Shown: positions 16,903 through 25,069 of the stretch, piece by piece | How the letters are laid out: each line of letters starts with the position of its first letter | Numbering within the stretch: the first letter of the stretch is position 1 | DNA from: Trebonia sp963771985 | Lineage (GTDB): Bacteria > Actinomycetota > Actinomycetes > Streptosporangiales > Streptosporangiaceae | Assembly: GCA_963771985.1 (NCBI GenBank) | Contig: CAVYVO010000010.1 | Location: 186,001 to 250,000, forward strand | Direction of reading: 5' to 3' | DNA: 64,000 bases | Notes under the pieces: generated by a model | What the model was told of the DNA's origin: nothing | The model's input: only the letters and a program-made list of their open reading frames with translations | Database searches by the model: none | Position numbers and translations under genes: made by a program

Positions 16903-17508
16903 GTCCACGCTCCCTCGCCTGTCCCACTGGGCAGCAACCCCAGGCTTTACGACGATAACCCGGCGCTTTCCCGGAGTGAAGCGGAACCGAGACCGGCAGG
17001 CCTCCCGATGTGCCGGTCTGTCAGGTGGTGCCCGCGCGAAAGATGTGGCCTGTGGTCCCCGGGTACGGGTGTCCGCGGCTGCCCGCGGGGTGCTCGCGGG
17101 TGCCCGCCGGGGCGCCGTCGGCGGGCGACCGCACCGCCGGGGTCGGCCGGGGCCAGGGTCGGCGAGGGTATGTAATCGTGAAATTTCCTGATTTAACCCG
17201 CAAATAGCCCCAACAGTAACCATCTGGTCGCGAAGACATTTTTCCTGGCGAGAATTTTTTATCGTTATAGAGTGCGAATCATTCGTGATCATGGAATCCA
17301 GCACATTGAATACCCCCGGCGGGTATTCAACGAGCCGGACAGGGGCCGGACAGGGGCCGGACAGGGGCCGGACAGGGGCCGGCCAGCGGGCTTAATGGCC
17401 GCGCGGGCTTAATGGCCGCGCGGGCAGCGCCTATGCGGGTCGATGCGGTCGATCGCGCCGCGCGCGACGGCCGTCAAGGCACCGTGATGACCCGGGGAGC
17501 CGTGATGA
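16903..17508. other. 606-bp non-coding stretch with AT-rich block and minisatellites
   Basis: Contains no convincing gene. 16903-17170 is GC-rich upstream DNA of the monooxygenase. 17175-17330 is unusually AT-rich and ends in the inverted repeat TTGAATACCC/GGGTATTCAA; it shares ordered motifs with 29941-30115. 17334-17384 holds four tandem copies of an 11-mer and 17386-17419 two copies of a 17-mer. The rest is GC-rich leader to the usp stop. Confidence 0.6.
17334..17419 (+). repeat. Two adjacent tandem repeats (11-mer x4, 17-mer x2)
   Basis: The 11-mer AGGGGCCGGAC (GCCGGAC plus AGGG) runs four times from 17341, the last copy ending GGCC. It is followed at 17386-17402 and 17403-17419 by two perfect copies of GCGGGCTTAATGGCCGC. 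Repeat number may vary between strains. Confidence 0.8.
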
Positions 17509-18087
17509 TCATGGCACCACGATGACCGGGCACTTCGCGTGCCTGGCGAGCCAGCCGGGGACGGAGCCGGCGAGGTGGTGCCAGAAACGCCTGGGGGCGC
17601 CGATCACCAGAGCGTCGGCGCTGAACTCGGCGGCCATCCCGGCCAGTTCCCTGGCCGGGTTGCCACGCCGTGTCCGGACGTGTACTTCCAGCCCCCCCGG
17701 ATCGGTGACCTGGTCCAGTTCCGTGAGCAGCCAGCGCTCCAGCGCGTCGGAGTCCCTGAGTAGTCCGACCACCTGGCCGGTCAGCGGTTCGCAGTAGACA
17801 CCCGGTGAGGCTATGTACGCGACGAGCAGCGGCCGGTCGAGCCGCCGGGCCATGCCGGCGGCGTACGCGAGCGCGTTGCGCGCGGACGCGGAGCCGTCGT
17901 AGCCGGCGATGACGGGGTGGGCCAGGGTGATAGGGCGCGACTGCTGCGCGCTGCTCAGCTCTTCCGGGCGCAGCTGTGCCCGCTGGCGGCGCCGCTCTGG
18001 ACGGCGCTGTCGCTGCGGCGGACCCCCCTGCCCAGCGCCGCGCTGCTCAGGGTGGTGCTGGTCCGGGTAAGGCTCTGCCTGGTCCAT
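17509..18087 (-). CDS. Universal stress protein (single UspA domain)
   Basis: 192 residues from ATG 18087, with GAGGA about seven bases upstream. An Arg/Gln/Pro-rich N-terminal extension of about 50 residues precedes a UspA domain (about 57-192) beginning HPVIAGYDGSASARNALAYA and ending DALVIGAPRRFWHHLAGSVPGWLARHAKCPVIVVP, the nucleotide-binding loop in the G-x2-x-x9-G-S layout, with Arg where the second Gly is usual. Such proteins bind ATP and respond to stress; the partner is unknown. Divergent from the histidine kinase gene. Confidence 0.85.
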   Translation of the reverse strand: MDQAEPYPDQHHPEQRGAGQGGPPQRQRRPERRRQRAQLRPEELSSAQQSRPITLAHPVIAGYDGSASARNALAYAAGMARRLDRPLLVAYIASPGVYCEPLTGQVVGLLRDSDALERWLLTELDQVTDPGGLEVHVRTRRGNPARELAGMAAEFSADALVIGAPRRFWHHLAGSVPGWLARHAKCPVIVVP

Positions 18088-18346
18088 ATCCGCGTCCTCG
18101 CGGCCACACGTGGTCAATATTTTTGTTATAGCAAGCATCTACCCGCTAGTTAAGCGGAACCTACATACCCGGATGAGATGCCCTGGACTGGCCTGGTTAT
18201 TCGTACCGGGCTGGCAGCACTATAGGTGCCACGGCGGCTGTCAGGGAAGAACCCGGCGCCCGCCGCCGCGCCGCGCCGCGGATCGTTCGGAAAGGAAGTA
18301 ACGGCCTTTCGCTGACCTGCGCGGTTTCAGATGGCACGATGAAGGT

Positions 18347-20245
18347 GTGGTGGCAGGGCAAGCCGAGGCGATGGGCCGCAGGGACTGGATGGACGCGACC
18401 GCGCGTGCGGTCATCGAGAGCGCCGCGGACGCTATTGTCGCGTTCCGGACCGACCGCACCGTGATGCTGTGGAACCCGGCGGCGGAGCGGATGTTCGGCT
18501 GGGGCGCCACCGAGGTACTGGGCCTCGAGCCGCCGATCATCCCCGAGGAGCTCAGCGCCGAACACAATGCGGTGCTCGAGCGAGTCCGCGGCGGCGGGCA
18601 GATCTCCTTCGCCACCCGGCGGATCCGCAAGGACGGGTCCGTCCTGGACGTGCGCATCGACACCAGCGCGCTGACCGACACCGGCGGCGAGGTGATCGGC
18701 TGGGTCAACATCTGCCACCAGACCGGCGAGGACGACGTCGCCAGGCACCACATGGCCGAACGGGCTCGTGTCGTGCGCCGTCTCGGCGACGTCGTGGCCG
18801 ACATGAACGCCCAGCGCGACCTGGAGTCCGTGCTCGACCGGATCGCGGCCAGCCTGCGCGAGCTGACCGGGGCCGACGCCGGCGGGTTCGTGCTGATCGA
18901 GGACGACCGGCTGCGACTGGTCTCCACCGCGGGCCTGCCCGCCCGCCTGCGCGGCCGCGTCGCCTCGCTGTCCAGCAGCCTTGTCGGCGAACTCCTCCGG
19001 TCCGGTAAGACCGTGATGATGGCGACCGGCGAGTCGGGGGGGTTCGACGACCTCATCTGGTCCGCGCTGCCCGGCCTGCACACGATCGCGCTGAGCCTGT
19101 CCCATGTCGGCGGCCGGCCCTATGGCGCGCTGTACGCCCTCTACAGCCGCCGCACGCTCAGCCACGTCGAGCTTGAGCTGCTTGAGCTGCTCGCGGGGCA
19201 CGCCGGCGTGGCGCTGACCAACGCGATGGCCTTCGAAGAGGTCGTGCGGCAGCGCGCGCACGAGCGCGCCGTCATCGACGGCAGCGCCGACGGCATCGCG
19301 GTGCTCGACGAAGAGGGGAACGTCAAGCAGTGGAACCCCGCCGCGCACCGGATCACCGGCATGCCCGCGAGCGAGGTCATGGGGGCGCCTCCGCCGTTCC
19401 CGCTGCCTGAGCCGGGCGCGCGCCGGACGCACAAGCTGGACAGCGGCCGCTGGCTCGACGTGCTGTGCACGGCGTTCGGTGACGGCAGCGAGCGGGTCGT
19501 CGACTTCCGTGACGTCACCGCCGCCAAGGAACTCGAGGAAGCCAAGGACCTGTTCCTCGCTACCACGAGCCACGAACTGCGTACGCCGATCACCGTGGTG
19601 CAGGGCTTCGCGTCCACGCTGGCCAGCCGGTGGGACCAGCTCTCCGACGCCGACCGGCGGTCCGCGGTGCGGACGATCGCCGAGCGCGCGGGGTCGCTCG
19701 GACGGCTGGTCGAGCAGCTGCTGCTCGGCGCGCGAGCGGGCGCTGATCAGCTCCCCGTCAACAACGGCCCGTTCGACCTGGCGGCACTGCTGCGGGCGAC
19801 GGTCGTGTCGTTCGGGCCACTGTCGGACAAGCACCAGGTCGTCGCGGAAGTTCCCGCCGACCTGCCGCCCGCCCACGGCGACTCGATGGCGACCGACATC
19901 ATCGTGGGGCAGCTGCTCGAGAACGCGTTCAAGTACTCGCCGGCGGGCGGGATCGTGACGGTGCGAGCGCGGGTTGCCGGTCCGATGATCGAGGTCGACG
20001 TCGAGGACAGTGGCATCGGGATCGCCCCTGGAGACCACGAGCGGATCTTCGAGCGGTTCGTCCAGGGGGAAACCGGCGACCGCAGAAGATTCGGCGGCGT
20101 CGGCATCGGGCTGTATATCGTCCGGCGTTTGGCGGTCGCGCAGAACGGGACCGTGGTGGCCCAGTCCCGCCCCGAGGGCGGCACTGTCATGCGTCTCAGC
20201 CTGCGCTGCGCGGACGGGGCGGATGTGCAGTCGAGCCATAGCTGA
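18347..20245 (+). CDS. Sensor histidine kinase (PAS-GAF-PAS-HisKA-HATPase)
   Basis: 632 residues. Order: PAS (about 17-125, WNPAAERMFGWGATEVLG), GAF (about 150-295), second PAS (about 303-392, WNPAAHRITGMPASEVMG), dimerisation/phosphoacceptor helix with H-box TTSHELRTP (His409), N-box QLLENAFKYS, G1 VEDSGIGIA and G2 GVGIGLYIVRR. No membrane helices, so it is a cytosolic sensor. No response regulator lies beside it. GTG at 18347 is used; GTG 18350 and ATG 18371 are alternatives. The opposite strand is open through its whole length in frame with the ABC ATPase gene at 20351-21100. Confidence 0.9.
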   Translation: MVAGQAEAMGRRDWMDATARAVIESAADAIVAFRTDRTVMLWNPAAERMFGWGATEVLGLEPPIIPEELSAEHNAVLERVRGGGQISFATRRIRKDGSVLDVRIDTSALTDTGGEVIGWVNICHQTGEDDVARHHMAERARVVRRLGDVVADMNAQRDLESVLDRIAASLRELTGADAGGFVLIEDDRLRLVSTAGLPARLRGRVASLSSSLVGELLRSGKTVMMATGESGGFDDLIWSALPGLHTIALSLSHVGGRPYGALYALYSRRTLSHVELELLELLAGHAGVALTNAMAFEEVVRQRAHERAVIDGSADGIAVLDEEGNVKQWNPAAHRITGMPASEVMGAPPPFPLPEPGARRTHKLDSGRWLDVLCTAFGDGSERVVDFRDVTAAKELEEAKDLFLATTSHELRTPITVVQGFASTLASRWDQLSDADRRSAVRTIAERAGSLGRLVEQLLLGARAGADQLPVNNGPFDLAALLRATVVSFGPLSDKHQVVAEVPADLPPAHGDSMATDIIVGQLLENAFKYSPAGGIVTVRARVAGPMIEVDVEDSGIGIAPGDHERIFERFVQGETGDRRRFGGVGIGLYIVRRLAVAQNGTVVAQSRPEGGTVMRLSLRCADGADVQSSHS

Positions 20246-20297
20246 AACAGGCTGAACCACCAGCACAATGTCGCGCGGAAGCGCAGCCGGGGGGTAC

Positions 20298-20313
20298 GGG
20301 GGGTCGTCCCCCC
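20298..20313. terminator. G/C-run hairpin between kinase and ABC ATPase
   Basis: GGGGGG TCGT CCCCCC, with more G and C on each side, between the histidine kinase stop (20245) and the conserved end of the opposing ABC ATPase. It could terminate both genes. The homopolymer runs are also likely places for a sequencing or replication indel. Confidence 0.55.
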
Positions 20314-20350
20314 GGGATAACATTCTCGCTTGCTCCCGGTGCCTGGGCTC

Positions 20351-21100
20351 GCCGCCGGTGGCGGCCAGGTACTCGTCGATGACGCCCGGAACGTCGTCGC
20401 TGTCTCGCAGGATCTCGCCCGCTTCCATCCAGATCACCCGGTTGCAGCTCTGCTCGATCTCGCCGAGGTTGTGGGCGACCAGGAAGACCGTGCCGGCCTC
20501 GTCACGCAGTTCCTTGATCCGGTTGTGGCTCTTCGTCCGGAACGCGGCGTCCCCCGTGGCGAGCGCCTCGTCGATCATGAGGATCTCGTGGCTCTTGGCG
20601 GACGCGATCGCGAACCGCAGGCGCTGTGCCATGCCGGTCGAGTAGGCGCGCATCGGCAGGTCGATGAACCTGCCGACCCCGGAGAAGTCGACGATCTGCG
20701 GGTAGCGGGCCTTGACCTCCTGGGGAGGCATGCCCATCGCGAGGCAGCCGAGCACGACGTTGCGCTCGCCCGTGAGGTCATCGAGCAGTGCGGCGTTCAC
20801 GCCGAGCAGGGCGGCCTGCCCGGTCGTGTAGACGGCGCCTTCCTCGGCCGGGAGCAGTCCGGCGATGGCGCGCAGCAGGGTGGACTTGCCCGACCCGTTC
20901 CGCCCGATGACGCCGATCACGTCGCCGTGGTTGACCACGAACGAGATGCCCCGGATCGCGTGCACCTCGCGGATGGACGTGCGGCGCTGCCGCCTGACGA
21001 GCCGCATGAGCGACGTGGCGGCGGTGCCCTTGTTACCGCCAGCCCCGTAGACGCGATAAACCACGTGCAGGTTATCGACCACCACGGTCGGGTCAGCCAT
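20351..21100 (-). CDS. ABC transporter ATP-binding protein (TagH/Wzt-like); stop codon not located
   Basis: The recognisable ATPase is about 250 residues from ATG 21100. Walker A GRNGSGKST (67-75), signature YSTGMAQRL (153-161), Walker B ILMIDEAL (173-180), H-loop His210. It resembles ATPases of polysaccharide or teichoic-acid exporters (TagH, RfbE, Wzt), with the typical HAIRGISFVVNHGDVIGVIG start. Conserved sequence ends near IDEYLAATGG, but no stop follows: the frame stays open to 18197, antisense to the whole histidine kinase gene (967 codons). Either a stop was lost, an indel lies in the nearby G/C run, or the C-terminus truly extends. No permease gene is adjacent. Confidence 0.75.
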
Positions 21101-21315
21101 GGCCCCATCCAGGTTGATCAGCCGGGAAAACGATCCTCACGACCAGACGTTACCGTGTCCGCGTCGCGCTCGCGCCCCGCAGGGCACGCACAGAGTATGC
21201 ACAAGGCGTCAGCTAACGCCCGTGAAATATGACGTGCACGGTTTCACGGCCTTCACAGTGGGCATTTCCGCTCGTACCGGGTTCGTTCAGTTCCACGGGC
21301 GGGGCGGGGTGTCGT

Positions 21316-21861
21316 ATGGAGGTGGCTACGTCGAGCGTGCTAAAGCTCCCGTATACAGCCTCTAGCGTCGGCGTCGCGCGCCGTCGCCTGGTTGGCGACC
21401 TCGCCCAAGCGGGCGTTTACGAGGGTACGGCGTGTGACGCCGGGCTAGTGATTAGTGAACTTATCAGTAATGCCCTGCGGCACGCTACCCCGCTACCTGG
21501 GCGAACTGTGAAAGTCGCCTGGAGTCTGCGCGAGGACAGCGTGGCGGTCGCGGTCAGCGACGGCGGCGGCGCGACCGTGCCGATGGTGAACGAGCCGACC
21601 AACTGGTCCATCGGCGGACGCGGCCTGGGCATCGTCGACCGGCTGTCGCTGCGCTGGGGGGTCTGCGCGGGCGACGCGCACTGGGAGAGCGAGTCGTCCG
21701 GTAACGGCCATTCCGATAACGGGAACGGGTCCGGTAACGGGAACGGGCACTGCCCGGGTGACCGCGGGCCAGGAGAGACGACCGTGTGGGCGGAGCTGCC
21801 GGTACGGTACGGCAGTCCGACCGGACCGATCAGTCTGGTAACCGCATCGCGGGACGGGTAA
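21316..21861 (+). CDS. Anti-sigma-factor-type ATPase (RsbW-like HATPase)
   Basis: 181 residues from ATG 21316. HATPase_c fold of the RsbW/SpoIIAB class: N-box VISELISNALRHA, G1 VSDGGGA, G2 GGRGLGIVDRL. Between G2 and the last strand (TTVWAELPVRYG) lies a Gly/Asn/Ser/His-rich insert of about 25 residues, unusual for the family and probably a flexible loop. Proteins of this class bind sigma factors or phosphorylate STAS-domain antagonists. The next gene encodes a STAS protein 79 bp downstream, so the two probably form a partner-switching pair. Confidence 0.82.
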   Translation: MEVATSSVLKLPYTASSVGVARRRLVGDLAQAGVYEGTACDAGLVISELISNALRHATPLPGRTVKVAWSLREDSVAVAVSDGGGATVPMVNEPTNWSIGGRGLGIVDRLSLRWGVCAGDAHWESESSGNGHSDNGNGSGNGNGHCPGDRGPGETTVWAELPVRYGSPTGPISLVTASRDG

Positions 21862-21940
21862 CCCCGTCCGGACCCGGCGACCATGCCGGACGAAGGCGAC
21901 GCCTAGCGCTGTACCGGCTAGTGGCGGTAGGGTTCCAGCC

Positions 21941-22282
21941 GTGGAGCTCAATGTCTCAAGTCGGTCTCACGGGGATCACGCGGTCGTGATCGCGGCGGGA
22001 GAAATCGACCTATATACCGCTCCGCGGCTGCACAGGGAGCTTGCCGCAGTCATCGCCAAGGCCGGCTCGGCACCCCGGATCGTCGTCGACATGTCGGGCG
22101 TGGAGTTCTGCGACTCGACCGGCATGAACGTCCTGCTGTCCTCCCTTCGCGAGGCACGCGAGCGGGGCGGCGAGCTCGAACTCGCCGCGCCGCGCCCGGC
22201 GGTCAAGAAGATCCTCCAGGTGACCGGGCTCGACGCGGTGTTCACCATCGCGCCCGACCCGGTGGTGCTGCCAGGCAAGTAA
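21941..22282 (+). CDS. STAS-domain anti-anti-sigma factor
   Basis: 113 residues, GTG start. Single STAS domain with AAGEIDLYTAPRL and the phospho-acceptor segment VEFCDSTGMNVLL, whose Ser is phosphorylated by RsbW-type kinases. When dephosphorylated such proteins sequester the anti-sigma factor and free the sigma factor. Encoded after a matching HATPase gene, the likely kinase partner. No sigma-B-like gene is within the pair; the nearest sigma factor gene is at 40399. Confidence 0.88.
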   Translation: MELNVSSRSHGDHAVVIAAGEIDLYTAPRLHRELAAVIAKAGSAPRIVVDMSGVEFCDSTGMNVLLSSLREARERGGELELAAPRPAVKKILQVTGLDAVFTIAPDPVVLPGK

Positions 22283-22308
22283 GCCGCAAGCACGGCTACG
22301 ATCTGCCT

Positions 22309-23001
22309 ATGTCACAGGTAGCCGTTGTCATCCCGGCCTACAACGAGGCGGACCGCGTCGGCGCCACCGCCACGGCCGCGGCGGCGCTCACCGGCGTGGA
22401 CCTCGTCGTTGTCGTCGATGACGGCTCGCGGGACGGCACGGCCCGCGTAGCCAGCCAGGCGGGCGCCGCGGTGCTGCGGCACGCCCGCAATCGCGGCAAA
22501 GCGGCGGCGATGGAGACCGGCGCCGAGGCGGTGCGGCTCCTCGACCAGCGTGAACGGCGTGATACCCCGCGGCACCTGCTGTTTCTCGACGCTGATCTCG
22601 GCGAAACCAGCGCGGCGGCCGGCCCGCTGATCACCCCGGTCGCCGCCGGTGCGGCGGACATGACCATCGCCGTGTTCGCGGCCCGGGTGAAGCTAGGCGG
22701 CCACGGCTTCGTCGTCGGCCTGTCCGCCGCGGGCATCCGCCGCGCGGTGGGCTGGACGCCAGCCCAGCCGCTGAACGGCCAGCGGTGTCTCACCAGGGCA
22801 GCCTTCGACGCCGCCCGCCCGCTGGCCCGGGGATTCGGCGTCGAGACCGCCATGACCATCGACCTGAAACGCAAGGGGCTGCGGATCACCGAGGTCGAGG
22901 TCCCCCTCGCGCACCGGGCGACAGGCACCGACCTGCGGGCGCAACTGCACCGCGGACGCCAGTTCGCCGACGTCGCCTGGGCGCTCGCCACCCGGCTGTG
23001 A
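22309..23001 (+). CDS. GT2 family glycosyltransferase
   Basis: 230 residues. GT-A fold with AVVIPAYNEADRVGATATAA, VVVDDGSRDGTA, the DxD-type LFLDADLGET and a C-terminal FGVETAMTIDLKRKGLRITEVEVP like that of polyprenyl-phosphate sugar synthases and GpgS-like enzymes. No membrane helix. Its stop overlaps the start of the downstream membrane glycosyltransferase (GTGA), so the two are translationally coupled. Inferred role: synthesis of a lipid-linked sugar donor for that partner. Substrate unknown. Confidence 0.85.
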   Translation: MSQVAVVIPAYNEADRVGATATAAAALTGVDLVVVVDDGSRDGTARVASQAGAAVLRHARNRGKAAAMETGAEAVRLLDQRERRDTPRHLLFLDADLGETSAAAGPLITPVAAGAADMTIAVFAARVKLGGHGFVVGLSAAGIRRAVGWTPAQPLNGQRCLTRAAFDAARPLARGFGVETAMTIDLKRKGLRITEVEVPLAHRATGTDLRAQLHRGRQFADVAWALATRL

Positions 23002-24758
23002 CCCCGGCGGCGACGGAGCCGATCACCCCGCCCGCGGTATCGGCCGCACGTCTTGGCGGCGCCGGCCTCGCCGCGACCGCGGCGAGCATCGCCTGCACGA
23101 TCACCGTCGCGGCCGCGGGCCCGTCGCTGCTTGAGCCGCCGCTGCCCGGCGCCCCCGGTGGTCCGCCCTGGGCGCTCGACCTCGGCCTGAACCCGTACCT
23201 GGCCGTCGGCCTCGCCGTCGCGGGCCTGGCCGCGGGCACGCTCGGCGTGGCGCTCACGCTGCGCGCGATGCGGCGGGGCTGGACAGTCAGCCCCGGGTAC
23301 GTCTTGCTGGCGGGGGCACTAGCGGCGGCTGTGGCGGGAACCACGCGACCGTTCGGAACATCGGATTTTATTTCCTACGCCGCCTACGGACGCGAGCTTG
23401 TCACCGGACATAACCCCTACCTGCTGGCTCCGCGCGCGCTGGCGCGGCTCGGCGATCCGGTCGCGCGGGCGGTGCAGGACTGGGCGGGTACGCCGTCGGT
23501 GTACGGGGCGCTCGCCACCGGCGTGTTCGGCCTGGCATCGGTGATCGGCGGCACGTCCGCCCGGCTGACCGTGTTCGCGCTCGGCGTGGTGAACGTCACG
23601 GCGTTCATCGGCACCGGGGTGCTGCTCGACCGGATGGCTCGCGGGCGGGCCGCGCGGCTGCGGGCGGCGGTGCTGTGGACGTGCAATCCGCTGCTGCTGC
23701 AGATCCTGGTTTTCGGCAGCCATGTCGACGGGCTGGCCGTCGCCCTCAGCATCGCGGGGATGGCGGTCCTCACCCCTTTGCTACCGAACGGGCCGTTGAT
23801 CACCTCCCCTGCCGGAAATCAGCTTCTCCGGGCGTCCCGGCCGCCGGGGGCCGCGCTTCGCGGCCTGCTGGCCGGGATACTCCTCGGCCTGGGGTTCGCG
23901 GTGAAGCCAACGGTGCTCCTGGTGGCTCTGGGCCTGCTGATCGCGATCTGGGGCGGAGCGGCGGCGCTTGGCCTAATCGCCGGGTTCGGGGGGGTGGCGG
24001 GGGCGGATCTTCTCGTGATCGGGCGTCCGGGAATCGCGCAGACGTTGCGGGCGAGCGGGATGGTGTCGGTGGGATCGCCGTGGCGGGTCGTGCGCACCGT
24101 GCTGAGCCTGTTGGTGGCCGCGCCGGCCGCCGACGAGGTGGTGCGCTGGTGCGCGGTGGCCCTCGCGGTATTTCTGGCGTGGCGATTGCTGCGCCTGTCG
24201 CGGCCGCCCGAACTCGATCATGCCGATTGCGCAATCGACCCACTCCCTCCCCGTTCCCGGCAGGTCGATTGCGCAATCGACCACACTAGAGTGGGTCGAT
24301 TGCGCGATTGGCCTGCCAGTTGGGCGGCGTTCGCGCTTGTGCTTGCCTGGCTGATGGCGTGGCCGTACGTGCTTCCGTGGTACGACGCGCTCGCCTGGGC
24401 GCTGCTGCCCTTGCTGCCCGCGTCCGGCTTCGACTGGGTGCTGCTTGCCCGGACCTCGGTGCTCGCCTTCGGGTACCTGCCGGCCCGGTCGGCGGGCATC
24501 ACGATCCCCGGCGGGCTGCGATGGATGGAGCCGGTGCTGAGGACCGCGGTCACTCCCGCGGTGCTGGCGTTGCTTCTGTTCATAGTTGTCCGGTCGGCGG
24601 CCCGAGGCTGGCGAATGCCGACCGAACGTGACCGGTATAGTGCTGATCGTGATAACTATCGCGATCTCCGTCGCAGGAGTAGTAGTCGGGGCGATCGGCA
24701 TCGCGATCGCGCTGACCGCGCACCGGCGGGCCGCCCGCGTCGTGCGCGAGTGCAATGA
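22998..24758 (+). CDS. Multi-TM GT-C-type glycosyltransferase with palindrome insertion
   Basis: 586 residues from GTG 22998, overlapping the previous stop. Polytopic, about 12 helices, paralogous to the protein at 404-1969 (GGPPW, FGTSDFISYAAYGRELVTGHNPY, NPLLLQILVFGSHVDGLAVA, PWYD). Likely transfers a sugar from polyprenyl phosphate outside the membrane. A loop before the last helices carries about 30 extra residues, encoded by three copies of the dispersed palindrome (24222-24313). The paralogue has only a short loop there, so the repeats inserted in frame without breaking the gene. The Arg/Asp-rich last 40 residues overlap the next gene. Confidence 0.82.
   Translation: MTPAATEPITPPAVSAARLGGAGLAATAASIACTITVAAAGPSLLEPPLPGAPGGPPWALDLGLNPYLAVGLAVAGLAAGTLGVALTLRAMRRGWTVSPGYVLLAGALAAAVAGTTRPFGTSDFISYAAYGRELVTGHNPYLLAPRALARLGDPVARAVQDWAGTPSVYGALATGVFGLASVIGGTSARLTVFALGVVNVTAFIGTGVLLDRMARGRAARLRAAVLWTCNPLLLQILVFGSHVDGLAVALSIAGMAVLTPLLPNGPLITSPAGNQLLRASRPPGAALRGLLAGILLGLGFAVKPTVLLVALGLLIAIWGGAAALGLIAGFGGVAGADLLVIGRPGIAQTLRASGMVSVGSPWRVVRTVLSLLVAAPAADEVVRWCAVALAVFLAWRLLRLSRPPELDHADCAIDPLPPRSRQVDCAIDHTRVGRLRDWPASWAAFALVLAWLMAWPYVLPWYDALAWALLPLLPASGFDWVLLARTSVLAFGYLPARSAGITIPGGLRWMEPVLRTAVTPAVLALLLFIVVRSAARGWRMPTERDRYSADRDNYRDLRRRSSSRGDRHRDRADRAPAGRPRRARVQ
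24222..24313 (+). repeat. Palindromic element, copies 3-5, inside a coding sequence
   Basis: Copies at 24222-24240 (GCCGATTGCGCAATCGACC), 24263-24282 (GGTCGATTGCGCAATCGACC, perfect 20-bp palindrome) and 24294-24313 (GGTCGATTGCGCGATTGGCC). The last two with spacer ACACTAGAGTG reproduce the paired unit at 4884-4934. All lie in the open reading frame of the membrane glycosyltransferase. Confidence 0.85.
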
Positions 24759-25062
24759 GCTGATCCAGGGCGCCGTGGGATCGCGCGGCACCGTCGACCC
24801 GCGCGCGCTGCGCGACATCGCGATCGTCCGCTATGACGCGCTGCACGAGATGTCCGGCCAGCTGTCGTTCTCCCTGGCCCTGCTCAACGCGGTCGGCGAC
24901 GGTGTGGTGCTCAGCTCGATCAACGGGCGCGCGGAAACCCGGACCTATGCCAAGCCCGTGCTGAGCGGCAAAGCCGTGCAGGCGCTGTCGCCCGAAGAGA
25001 TGAGGGTCGTGCAGGCGGCGCGTTCGGGGACGGGCCTCGTCCTCGACACGGCTACGGCATGA
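24628..25062 (+). CDS. DUF4446-like membrane protein
   Basis: About 144 residues from GTG 24628 (GTG 24640 or 24649 equally possible); it overlaps the end of the preceding gene. One N-terminal membrane helix (IVITIAISVAGVVVGAIGIAIAL), a short helix with HRRAARVVRECNEL, then a compact domain: RDIAIVRYDALHEMSGQLSFSLALLNAVGDGVVLSSINGRAETRTYAKPV, which fits the DUF4446 family common in actinobacteria and firmicutes. Function unknown. It is 7 bp upstream of pheA, so the two probably share a transcript. Confidence 0.78.
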   Translation: MTGIVLIVITIAISVAGVVVGAIGIAIALTAHRRAARVVRECNELIQGAVGSRGTVDPRALRDIAIVRYDALHEMSGQLSFSLALLNAVGDGVVLSSINGRAETRTYAKPVLSGKAVQALSPEEMRVVQAARSGTGLVLDTATA

Positions 25063-25069
25063 TGAGGCT

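Noticed and set aside
22785..22997. Upstream extension of the second membrane glycosyltransferase (ATG 22785)
   Set aside because: The extra 71 residues are out-of-frame GT2 coding sequence; the GTG overlapping the GT2 stop is a standard coupled start.
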